The notes below the pieces were generated by a model. The model worked only from the letters and a program-made list of their open reading frames with translations. It did no database searches and was not told the DNA's origin. Below are positions 1 to 5,443 of a DNA stretch of 6,916 bases, in pieces. Positions within the stretch are counted from its first letter, which is position 1. Each line of letters starts with the position of its first letter. This DNA comes from Lachnospiraceae bacterium (lineage in GTDB: Bacteria > Bacillota > Clostridia > Lachnospirales > Lachnospiraceae). Location: contig CAAFVW010000184.1 in NCBI GenBank assembly GCA_900766575.1, forward strand, positions 1 to 6,916. Reading direction: 5' to 3'. The translations under genes were made by a program, and so were the position numbers.

Positions 1-399
1 TGAGATATCAAGTGTGTATGTATCTCCCCAGCTGAGAAGCTGCTTTGCTATATTTGCCACCAGCCTGCTTCCAGCTGTGACACTATAATTCCACGAAAGG
101 AAATCTCCATCACACTGCCATCCACCATACTCAATACTGTACGATGGCTTGAAGAATGTAAATTCCTTCCTGATACTTCCACACGGTCTGCCACCCACAC
201 TGATGTCAAATGTAGGCAGGAATGTGAATAATCTCTGACTGATAAGACCTATCTCATTTCCCGCAATGTCATATACGTGAACCTGATGCGTCAGCCGGAA
301 CGCCTCCGACTTCACAAAATATTTTTTGTTTCCCCATTCATCATATATATCGTAGGTATCTGTCCAGGCAAATACCCGTTGTTTTATCATAAGTCTCAT
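1..399 (-). CDS. LURP-one-related (YxjI-like) protein, 3' end missing
   Basis: An open frame of 133 codons starts at ATG 399 and has no stop before the window edge, so the C-terminus is missing. AAGGAG lies at 412-407, 7 nt before the ATG, which fixes the start. The protein begins MRLMIKQRVFAW and then shows alternating short beta-strand-like stretches such as KYFVKSEAF, VHVYDIAGNEIG, GGRPCGSIRKEF and WNYSVTAGSRLVANIAKQ. This pattern (strand, 'D..G..IG.I', 'F.I...G...G.I.K') is that of the LURP-one-related/YxjI family, whose known members have a tubby-like beta barrel. The bacterial role is not established, and membrane or phospholipid association is only suggested from the fold. The gene lies 74 bp downstream of the DUF2752 gene and is probably the last visible member of the queA operon. 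Family assignment is from sequence pattern only. Confidence 0.75.
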   Translation of the reverse strand, partial: MRLMIKQRVFAWTDTYDIYDEWGNKKYFVKSEAFRLTHQVHVYDIAGNEIGLISQRLFTFLPTFDISVGGRPCGSIRKEFTFFKPSYSIEYGGWQCDGDFLSWNYSVTAGSRLVANIAKQLLSWGDTYTLDIS

Positions 400-473
400 G
401 AAACCACTCCTTATATCATATGTCGACGTGCATAAGCGCTATGACATGCGCACGCCTACTCAACTTGCGCTCA

Positions 474-938
474 TTATATGACATACCCCGGCACCACCAG
501 CTTCACCACGTAAGACACCACAAATATCCCAAGCCACACATACACATACCACAGCCGGAATCTCACAAGCGGTGCCCTGCCATTCGTGGCAAGCCTGATC
601 GTATTGCCTACCAGATAAATGATACAGATGCACGCCAGATACACAGTCGCCACATGGTAATACAAAGCCGTCAGCAGATGTCCGTGGAGCATGGCGAGTA
701 CAGCCCTTGTCGTACCGCATGCAGGACATATCACTCCTGTAAACCGGCGTATCTGGCACCCCTCAAGCCATGAGGTATCCGGCAGGACACGAAGGAGCAG
801 TATATATACCGCCGTGCCAATAAGCAGTGTTATGAGCACTGCTATCTCCGCAATATATAACTGCCCCTCTGTATGTCCTAGAAGTTCAAATAATCTATAT
901 ATTTTTCCGCTATGTCTTCCTGCGTTCTTATGTTCCAT
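474..938 (-). CDS. DUF2752 membrane protein
   Basis: A 154-residue protein whose signature is CPACGTTRA at residues 71-79, followed by a small-residue/histidine stretch (LHGHLLTALYYH). This is the hallmark of DUF2752, a family of small membrane proteins of unknown function. Hydrophobic segments are visible at about 28-50, 88-113 and 127-150. The CxxC pair next to TTR could bind metal or form a disulfide, but this is not shown. AAAGGA at 950-945, 6 nt before ATG 938, supports this start even though it lies 61 bp inside the upstream hydrolase gene. The overlap is in a different frame and suggests translational coupling. It probably belongs to the queA operon. The family call is firm from the motif; the function is unknown. 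Confidence 0.85.
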   Translation of the reverse strand: MEHKNAGRHSGKIYRLFELLGHTEGQLYIAEIAVLITLLIGTAVYILLLRVLPDTSWLEGCQIRRFTGVICPACGTTRAVLAMLHGHLLTALYYHVATVYLACICIIYLVGNTIRLATNGRAPLVRFRLWYVYVWLGIFVVSYVVKLVVPGYVI

Positions 939-1423
939 AGAATATCCTTTGTCTCTATTGAATGATTTCCGCCCTCGTATTTATACAGAGGGATGTTCTT
1001 AGCCTCACAAAGTCTTGTCAGCTCACCCGTATTCACTAGTGGATCCGCCGTTCCGTGAAAAGCTATGCCATTTGAATTGGCATATTGCATGGTAATCTCA
1101 AGTGGTGTGAAATATATATTTCTTACTTTAAGTCCTTTCTCCGCCACATATCTTGCAGATATAGCCGTACCTATACTCTTTGATAGAAATACTATATCCT
1201 CAGCATCCGAGAAATCCACATTCTTCAGACAATCTACCGCTTTATTCCAGCCATCATCAAATACCTTCTGTATCTCCTCCGGGAGATGTCCCGAAAGCTT
1301 GCCGTATGTCACATCAACAATATCATATCCATGTGCTATCATATATTTTTTACTGTAGTAAAGTAACGGTTTATCAGTGTGATATCCGATTCCCGGGAAT
1401 ACCACGCATATCTTCTTTCCCAT
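878..1423 (-). CDS. Small alpha/beta-hydrolase-fold protein
   Basis: A 181-residue cytosolic protein with no signal peptide. Features of the alpha/beta-hydrolase fold can be read in order. First is an early strand and turn, VVFPGIGYH (7-15), in the position of the oxyanion loop. Next is a nucleophile elbow SKSIG with Ser83, an S-x-S-x-G form of G-x-S-x-G. Then come GTADPLV with a candidate acid Asp127 and GGNHSIE with a candidate catalytic His154. At about 180 residues it is short for the superfamily and has little room for a cap domain. The substrate cannot be inferred. GAGGAG at 1436-1431 is 7 nt before ATG 1423, and the gene starts 18 bp after the queA stop, so the two are very probably co-transcribed. 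Its 3' end overlaps the DUF2752 gene. Confidence 0.8.
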   Translation of the reverse strand: MGKKICVVFPGIGYHTDKPLLYYSKKYMIAHGYDIVDVTYGKLSGHLPEEIQKVFDDGWNKAVDCLKNVDFSDAEDIVFLSKSIGTAISARYVAEKGLKVRNIYFTPLEITMQYANSNGIAFHGTADPLVNTGELTRLCEAKNIPLYKYEGGNHSIETKDILWNIRTQEDIAEKYIDYLNF

Positions 1424-1441
1424 TGATAGTCTCCTCTTATG

Positions 1442-2509
1442 CTACTTTATCAGCATAGCATCGCCAAATGAGAAGAATCTGTACTTCTCCTCAACCGCCA
1501 CCTTGTACGCCTCAAGTATATGCTCTCTGTCGTAGAGCGCAGAAACAAGCATAAGAAGCGTTGACTCAGGCAGATGGAAATTCGTGATGAGCGCGTCAAT
1601 AACCTTGAACTTGTATCCCGGATAGATGAAAATATCCGTCCATTTGCTGCCTGCATGAACTGTTCCATCGTCGTCCGACATGGACTCAAGAGTTCTGGTA
1701 CTTGTCGTTCCTACGGACACAACTCTTCCGCCTGCAGCCTTTGTCTCGTTGATCATATCAGCAGCATCCTGCTCTATGATACAGAACTCTGAATGCATGT
1801 GATGATCCAGAATATTCTCCTCCTTAACAGGTCTGAAGGTTCCGAGTCCGACATGGAGTGTCACATGCGCTATCTTGATTCCCTTTGCCTTGATCTGATC
1901 AAGCAGCTCTGTTGTAAAGTGAAGTCCTGCTGTCGGCGCTGCTGCTGATCCGTCGTGCTCTGCGTACACAGTCTGATATCTGTTCTTGTCCTCAAGCTTA
2001 TGTGTGATATATGGTGGGAGCGGCATCTGTCCCAGTTCGTCAAGGATCTCCTCGAATATTCCATCGAACTCAAATCTGATGAGTCTGTTGCCCTCCTCGA
2101 CTATACCAACAACCTCTCCCACAAGTTTGCCCTTTATAAGTCCTGTCTCAGGGTCAGGTTCATTTGACTCCGAGCCAAATACTATACGAGCACCTACCTT
2201 GCACTTTTTGCCCGGCTTTACCAGCGTCTCCCAGGTGCGGTCATCCTTGCGCTTTAACAGTAGTACCTCTATTGATGCTCCCGTATCCTCCTTGACGCCC
2301 ATGAGTCTCGCCGGAAGGACCCTTGTATCGTTGATGACCAGACAGTCGCCCGGATTCAGGTAGTCTATCACATCATAAAAGTGCTTGTGCTCTATCGTAT
2401 TGTCTTTCCTGTCCAGAACCATGAGACGGGACTCACTTCTCTTAAGAAGTGGATCCTGCGCTATAAGCTCCTGTGGCAGATCATAGTAAAAATCTGTTAA
2501 TTTCATCAT
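1442..2509 (-). CDS. queA: S-adenosylmethionine:tRNA ribosyltransferase-isomerase
   Basis: QueA transfers and isomerises the ribosyl group of S-adenosylmethionine onto preQ1 at position 34 of tRNAs with GUN anticodons, giving epoxyqueuosine. It acts in the cytosol, late in queuosine synthesis. The 355 residues carry the family blocks in order: YDLPQELIAQDP (9-20), LVINDTRVLPARL (57-69), GSAAAPTAGLHFT (187-199), HVTLHVGLGTFRPV (215-228), VGTTSTRTLES (266-276) and ITNFHLPESTLLMLVSA (308-324). The length is normal for the family. An in-frame ATG at 2557 would add 16 residues not typical of QueA. I chose ATG 2509 because GAGGAA sits at 2522-2517, 7 nt upstream, and the protein then opens MMKLTDFYYDLP. 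It heads a probable operon with the hydrolase, DUF2752 and LURP-one genes. The usual partner tgt is not in the window. Confidence 0.97.
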   Translation of the reverse strand: MMKLTDFYYDLPQELIAQDPLLKRSESRLMVLDRKDNTIEHKHFYDVIDYLNPGDCLVINDTRVLPARLMGVKEDTGASIEVLLLKRKDDRTWETLVKPGKKCKVGARIVFGSESNEPDPETGLIKGKLVGEVVGIVEEGNRLIRFEFDGIFEEILDELGQMPLPPYITHKLEDKNRYQTVYAEHDGSAAAPTAGLHFTTELLDQIKAKGIKIAHVTLHVGLGTFRPVKEENILDHHMHSEFCIIEQDAADMINETKAAGGRVVSVGTTSTRTLESMSDDDGTVHAGSKWTDIFIYPGYKFKVIDALITNFHLPESTLLMLVSALYDREHILEAYKVAVEEKYRFFSFGDAMLIK

Positions 2510-2599
2510 ATCGTAATTCCTCGCATCTTCTAATCTATCATGTTCTGAGAAACACAAAACGTGTTTTCAAATTTATACAGCCGCTTTGCTTCTTGTGTG

Positions 2600-2629
2600 A
2601 TCATATTCTCTGATACCTTGTCCGCACAA
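2600..2629 (-). promoter_or_regulatory. Candidate sigma-A promoter for queA
   Basis: On the minus strand TTGTGC (2629-2624) is followed after 18 bp by TATGAT (2605-2600), a 5/6 match to the -10 consensus but a weak -35. It lies just after the terminator of the preceding gene and about 90 bp before the queA start, where a promoter is needed. A small inverted repeat, AAACAC-5 nt-GTGTTT (2550-2566), lies between it and the gene. This is inference from consensus only. Confidence 0.35.
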
Positions 2630-2677
2630 AAATAACTGTCTGGCATCAGATACAATATATCCGTTGCCAAACAGTTA
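2628..2677 (-). terminator. Rho-independent terminator after the XRE-type gene
   Basis: The arms at 2633-2645 and 2665-2677 form a 13-bp stem. Read as minus-strand RNA it is fully paired with one G-U; on the plus strand that pair is a mismatch. The stem is followed on the minus strand by TTTTT (2632-2628). The 19-nt loop is rather long. It lies 56 nt after the stop of the truncated regulator gene and separates it from queA. The T run is only on the minus-strand side, so it acts in one direction. Confidence 0.75.
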
Positions 2678-2732
2678 CATATTATACTACTATCACAAAT
2701 ATTTCAAGGACAGCAAACAACGCTTTCCATCT

Positions 2733-3224
2733 CTATTTTTTTCTGTAAAATAAAATTACCAGCCCCACTCCATTCAATACAATGCCTACAACCAACGCTC
2801 CAATTCCAATCCCTCTCCACATACATGCGTTCATCAGATATATTCCACCTATCATAAACATCACACCTATCATGATAGGTATAAATCCTGCCACCCTGAG
2901 CTTCGGCGTGTTCTCATCAGGCTTTCTCGTTGCAAGAAAACACGCAAGGGCAATCCCCATGAATACCCACGGAAGCGCCGCCGCAAGAAAATCCAACACC
3001 GCATTTCCCGTCATGATACTTGCAAATATGACAACGACAGCCACTATGATAGCCACTATGCCCACAGCGATAAGCCTACTGTTGGACCTTACGATATTTG
3101 TGTCCTTCTCTATCTTTTTCATCATATCCTGATCTCCTTTCAACAGTTCATCCAGACTGATATGATAGAGATCACTCATTTTGATCACGCTGGCAATATC
3201 TGGCATGGTCTTTCCCGTTTCCCT
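2733..3224 (-). pseudogene. XRE-family membrane-anchored regulator, 5' end removed by element insertion
   Basis: From ATG 3206 there is an open frame of 157 residues, but it starts in the middle of a helix-turn-helix domain. Residues 1-25 (MPDIASVIKMSDLYHISLDELLKGD) are the last helices of an HTH_3/XRE domain, normally preceded by about 40 residues ending '..W-E-x-G-K-T'. In frame upstream the sequence still reads R-E-T-G-K-T-M, where AGG (3224-3222) stands for the usual Trp codon TGG. A TTA codon and a TAA stop (3230-3228) come next. Four hydrophobic segments follow at about 45-65, 70-92, 105-126 and 131-154, so the intact protein would be a membrane-anchored DNA-binding regulator of about 200 residues. 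The remnant lacks the recognition helix and has no good ribosome site. It may be silent, or make a membrane fragment if read from inside the element. Confidence 0.8.
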
Positions 3225-3232
3225 TAATTAAA
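3216..3232. other. Probable element-chromosome junction (attachment half-site)
   Basis: On the minus strand, homology to XRE regulators holds back to GGGAAACGGG and is lost upstream, where TTAATTAA replaces the expected gene sequence. The expected Trp-Glu codons TGG-GAA share GGGAA with the sequence found, so the crossover probably lies within GGGA. Relatives such as TnpX and TndX are known to recombine at a GA dinucleotide. It is 28 bp from the recombinase stop, the usual place for an attachment site of such elements. The exact base cannot be fixed from one end. Confidence 0.6.
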
Positions 3233-3257
3233 GATATTATTGGGTAAAAAAGAAAGG

Positions 3258-4880
3258 TCAGTCAATTTTGCCGATGAAGCGGTAGTAGATTTCTACTTCC
3301 TGCTCACGGCTTCCGTCCTCGCCCTTGACAGCTTCGTGGACGGTTATTTTTTCAATTAGAGTGTTCAGAAGTTCGGCGGTCAGCTCCACAGGGTTGACAT
3401 ACTGTTTCATCAGGGCAATCCACTTTTCAGCATCCGCTGCGGTCTGTACGGCGGCTTCCATCGTTTCGTGAAGCTGTCTTATTTTTGTTTCAAGCTCCTT
3501 TTGCTCGTTCTGGTACTTCTCGGACAGCATATTGAAGTTATACTCGGTTATGCGTCCGGCAGACCAGTCCTCATACATTTTAGCAAACAGCCCGTCAACC
3601 TCGGCTTTACGCTTCTCTGCCTTTTTCAGCTCCGCAGCCTGCTTTTTCTTCGCAGAGTTTCTTTCCCTGTCGCTGGCATTGAGCAGGCGTTTCAGCAGCT
3701 TGTCCTCGTCTTTCTGTGCCAGCATAGACCAGTATTGCAGTCTTGCAAGCACATAGGCATACAGCACATCATAGCGGATATAGTGCATGGAACACTGGCG
3801 TAATCCCTGTCCGTACTTACTGCAATGGTAGTGTGCATAGGGATTTTTGTTCTGGCTGTTTACACCATAAGCCAATGACCATCCGCAGTCCGCACATTTT
3901 ACCAGCCCGGAAAATATCTGCGTTGTGCCATTCTTCTGTCGTCTGCGTCTGCTTGCAATCAGCTCCTGAACTTTTTGGAACACTTCTTCGGAAATGATGG
4001 CTTCGTGGGTATTTTCCACACGATACCATTCTTCCTGCGGCTTCCGCACCTTTTTCTTGTTCTTGAATGAAATGTTGCTCTGCTTGTTGTGAACGCTGTG
4101 ACCGATGTAGGTTTCCTCTTTCAAAATGCTCTTGACCTGTGCTATCGTCCACGCATAGGCTTTTTCTGCGGGCGCACCGGCGTAGATATTGGCGAAAGTC
4201 CCGTATCTTTCATAGTTCAGCCAGCCGGGGGTAGGTACTTTTTCTTCCACCAGAATCCGTGTAATGCTGGCGGCACCCCTCCCGTGTACTGCAAGGTCAA
4301 AAATCTTCTCTACAATCCAGCGTGTTTCCGGGTCGATCAGAAGATGACCTTTTTTGTCCGGGTCTTTTACATAGCCCAGCGGTGCATAGGCTCCATAGTG
4401 TGCGCCATTGGCAAATCTTGTGTGCATGGCAGCCTTGACCTTTTTGCTGGTCTGTCGGGCGTGCATTTCATTCAGGATGTTTAAGAACGGTGCAAGCTCG
4501 CTTTCTCCGTTGATGGTGTCCACATTGTCATTGATGGCAATGTAGCGTACTCCCTTGCTGGGGAAATAGATTTCCGTGTACTGACCGGTCAGGATATAGT
4601 TTCTTCCCAGACGGGATAAGTCCTTTGTGACAACGCAGTTGATTTTCCCGTCCTCGATGTCATCAATCATCCTTTGGAAGCTTGGACGCTCGAAATTTGT
4701 CCCGCTCCATCCGTCGTCAATGTACTCGTCTACAACGGTCAGCCCATGCTCTGCGGCATACTGCCTAAGCATCATGCGCTGGGTCTGGATACTGCCGCTT
4801 TCCCCCTGTAATTCATCGTCACGGCTCAATCTCAAATATAGTGCAGTGTTATAAATCGTTGTATTGTATGGTTGTTTCAC
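3258..4880 (-). CDS. Large serine recombinase (TnpX/TndX-like)
   Basis: A 540-residue site-specific recombinase that would integrate and excise the element through a serine-DNA intermediate. The resolvase domain spans about 10-155. It has catalytic Ser19 in LYLRLSRDDE, then IDDGWSGTNFERPSF and VVTKDLSRLGRNY. A recombinase domain follows at about 160-280 (GAYAPLGYVKDP onward). The zinc ribbon has Cys329, Cys332, Cys353 and Cys363 (CADC...C...C). A charged coiled coil covers about 390-480. The C-terminus matches DUF4368 (YVNPVELTAELLNTLIEKI... ending YYRFIGKID). The length is normal for the group and no key residue is missing. The open frame extends to 4949, but I chose GTG 4880 because AGAAGGAGG lies at 4899-4891, 10 nt upstream, and the extra residues would come from inside a hairpin. 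The gene ends next to the chromosomal junction, as is usual for these elements. Confidence 0.95.
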   Translation of the reverse strand: MKQPYNTTIYNTALYLRLSRDDELQGESGSIQTQRMMLRQYAAEHGLTVVDEYIDDGWSGTNFERPSFQRMIDDIEDGKINCVVTKDLSRLGRNYILTGQYTEIYFPSKGVRYIAINDNVDTINGESELAPFLNILNEMHARQTSKKVKAAMHTRFANGAHYGAYAPLGYVKDPDKKGHLLIDPETRWIVEKIFDLAVHGRGAASITRILVEEKVPTPGWLNYERYGTFANIYAGAPAEKAYAWTIAQVKSILKEETYIGHSVHNKQSNISFKNKKKVRKPQEEWYRVENTHEAIISEEVFQKVQELIASRRRRQKNGTTQIFSGLVKCADCGWSLAYGVNSQNKNPYAHYHCSKYGQGLRQCSMHYIRYDVLYAYVLARLQYWSMLAQKDEDKLLKRLLNASDRERNSAKKKQAAELKKAEKRKAEVDGLFAKMYEDWSAGRITEYNFNMLSEKYQNEQKELETKIRQLHETMEAAVQTAADAEKWIALMKQYVNPVELTAELLNTLIEKITVHEAVKGEDGSREQEVEIYYRFIGKID

Positions 4881-4899
4881 GGTTAAAAATCCTCCTTCT

Positions 4900-4958
4900 A
4901 AAAGAAACAACCCACGCTTATACAATACTCGCTGGTACAAGTATATCATAAGCGTGGG
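4900..4958 (-). terminator. Hairpin terminator in the recombinase leader
   Basis: A perfect 11-bp inverted repeat (4911-4921 CCCACGCTTAT with 4948-4958) encloses a second 5-bp stem (4925-4929 with 4940-4944). On the minus strand it is followed by TTGTTTCTTTT, so RNA coming from tnpW would form a GC-capped hairpin with a T-rich tail. It ends just before the recombinase ribosome site, which suggests that it limits read-through into the recombinase. It could instead be a recombinase or regulator binding site. Confidence 0.6.
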
Positions 4959-4969
4959 CTGATTGACAG
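4940..4969 (-). promoter_or_regulatory. Candidate recombinase promoter overlapping the hairpin
   Basis: On the minus strand CTGTCA (4969-4964, 4/6 to -35) and TATACT (4945-4940, 5/6 to -10) are 18 bp apart. Transcription would begin near 4933, inside the hairpin loop. RNA from this promoter would lack the 5' arm (4958-4948) and escape termination. The motif matches are modest and the promoter is inferred. Confidence 0.35.
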
Positions 4970-4987
4970 TCGTTATTCCGTATTTTT

Positions 4988-5173
4988 TCAGGAAGCGGCG
5001 GCAGCGTGCTGGATCACATCTTCCAGCAGACTGTCAAGCGGCTTCCCATCCTGTGCGAAATGCTCCGATACTTTGATACGGACTTTCCCCATGACAAAAT
5101 ACTGGGTGCCGTCTTTTTCGGTAAGCAGGGTGCCGCTGTTTTTGTTATTGCTCTCGTTTTTGCTTTTTGCCAT
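4988..5173 (-). CDS. TnpW-family transposon-encoded small protein
   Basis: A 61-residue protein. The first 14 residues are a polar, Asn/Lys/Ser-rich tail (MAKSKNESNNKNSG). The rest has the short pattern TLLTEKDGTQYFVMGKV, then VSEHFAQDGKPLDSLLEDVI. A beta-hairpin-like 'T-x-Y-x-V' stretch, an 'HF' core and a leucine-rich terminal helix of this kind are typical of the TnpW family found beside tnpX-type recombinases. The function of TnpW is not established; a helper or regulatory role in transposition is a guess from position. GGAGG at 5187-5183, 9 nt before ATG 5173, supports the start. The gene lies 107 bp upstream of the recombinase GTG, with a hairpin terminator between them. The family assignment rests on pattern, size and neighbour, not on a search. 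Confidence 0.7.
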   Translation of the reverse strand: MAKSKNESNNKNSGTLLTEKDGTQYFVMGKVRIKVSEHFAQDGKPLDSLLEDVIQHAAAAS

Positions 5174-5199
5174 AGGCAGTTACCTCCATAAATGAAATA

Positions 5200-5223
5200 T
5201 GCCCGACAAGGGAATGTCAGGCA
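5200..5223 (-). other. Hairpin ahead of tnpW (weak terminator or leader structure)
   Basis: On the minus strand TGCCTGACA (5223-5215), a 6-nt loop and TGTCGGGCA (5208-5200) form a 9-bp stem with one G-U pair. The next bases are ATATTTCATTT, which is T-rich but broken, so termination would be weak. It lies between the iteron region and the tnpW ribosome site. Minus-strand RNA pairs better than plus-strand DNA would predict, which fits an RNA role. Confidence 0.35.
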
Positions 5224-5246
5224 GGTTTACAGCCGCAGACTGTCTT

Positions 5247-5355
5247 CATGTCAACCAAACCGTGTCAACCGGCAGAAAAGACTTTGAAAACAATCCACAG
5301 GCGCTCTATTATTACTTTTTACTTTTTCTTTGATTTCTTGGTTGACATGGTTGAC
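5247..5355. repeat. Inverted iteron pairs flanking an AT-rich segment
   Basis: GTCAACC occurs at 5250-5256 and 5264-5270 on the plus strand, and as its complement GGTTGAC at 5340-5346 and 5349-5355. The outer copies extend to a perfect 12-bp inverted repeat, CATGTCAACCAA (5247-5258) against 5338-5349. Between them, 5307-5339 has only 5 G/C in 33 bases and contains repeated ACTTTTT. A weak DnaA-box-like CAATCCACA (7/9) lies at 5291-5299. Confidence 0.85.
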
Positions 5356-5392
5356 AAAGGAGAGAAATGCCCCAAATATCAGGCTTTTCCCC

Positions 5393-5434
5393 GTCAACCG
5401 GCTGTCAACCAAAGCGTCAACCAAACTGTCAACC
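5393..5434 (+). repeat. Four tandem GTCAACC iterons
   Basis: Copies start at 5393, 5404, 5416 and 5428, so the steps are 11, 12 and 12 bp, close to one helical turn. The following bases alternate between GG and AA (GTCAACCGG, GTCAACCAA, GTCAACCAA, GTCAACCGG). This helical phasing fits an array bound by one protein on one DNA face. The array ends 9 bp before the vapE stop codon. Confidence 0.85.
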
Positions 5435-5443
5435 GGTGGCTTT

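Larger units (their letters stand above)
5247..5434. other. Candidate replication origin of the element
   Basis: Eight iterons in two orientations surround an AT-rich, easily melted segment, directly 3' of a VapE/SF3-type helicase gene and in a stretch without a convincing gene. In staphylococcal pathogenicity islands the origin is likewise a pair of iteron sets flanking an AT-rich region, served by an element-encoded initiator helicase. Function is inferred from layout. An operator array or part of a transfer origin is possible. Confidence 0.5.

Noticed and set aside
420..773. Plus-strand open frame of 117 codons opposite the DUF2752 gene
   Set aside because: It is a composition shadow: rich in His, Pro and Arg, without a motif, while the minus strand encodes a clear family signature.
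2510..2557. Longer queA start at ATG 2557
   Set aside because: The 16 extra residues do not resemble a QueA N-terminus, and the ribosome site at 2522-2517 fits ATG 2509.
2549..2567. Small inverted repeat upstream of queA as an operator or preQ1 riboswitch
   Set aside because: It has only 6-bp arms. No preQ1-riboswitch pattern could be recognised, and the signal is too weak to list as a site.
2865..2880. Perfect 16-bp palindrome ACCTATCATGATAGGT
   Set aside because: It lies in the coding part of a membrane segment, where repeated Met-Ile-Gly codons explain it. No neighbouring promoter suggests an operator.
5247..5434. CRISPR array
   Set aside because: The repeat unit is about 7-9 bp with 9-14 bp steps and mixed orientation, far too short for CRISPR repeats and spacers.
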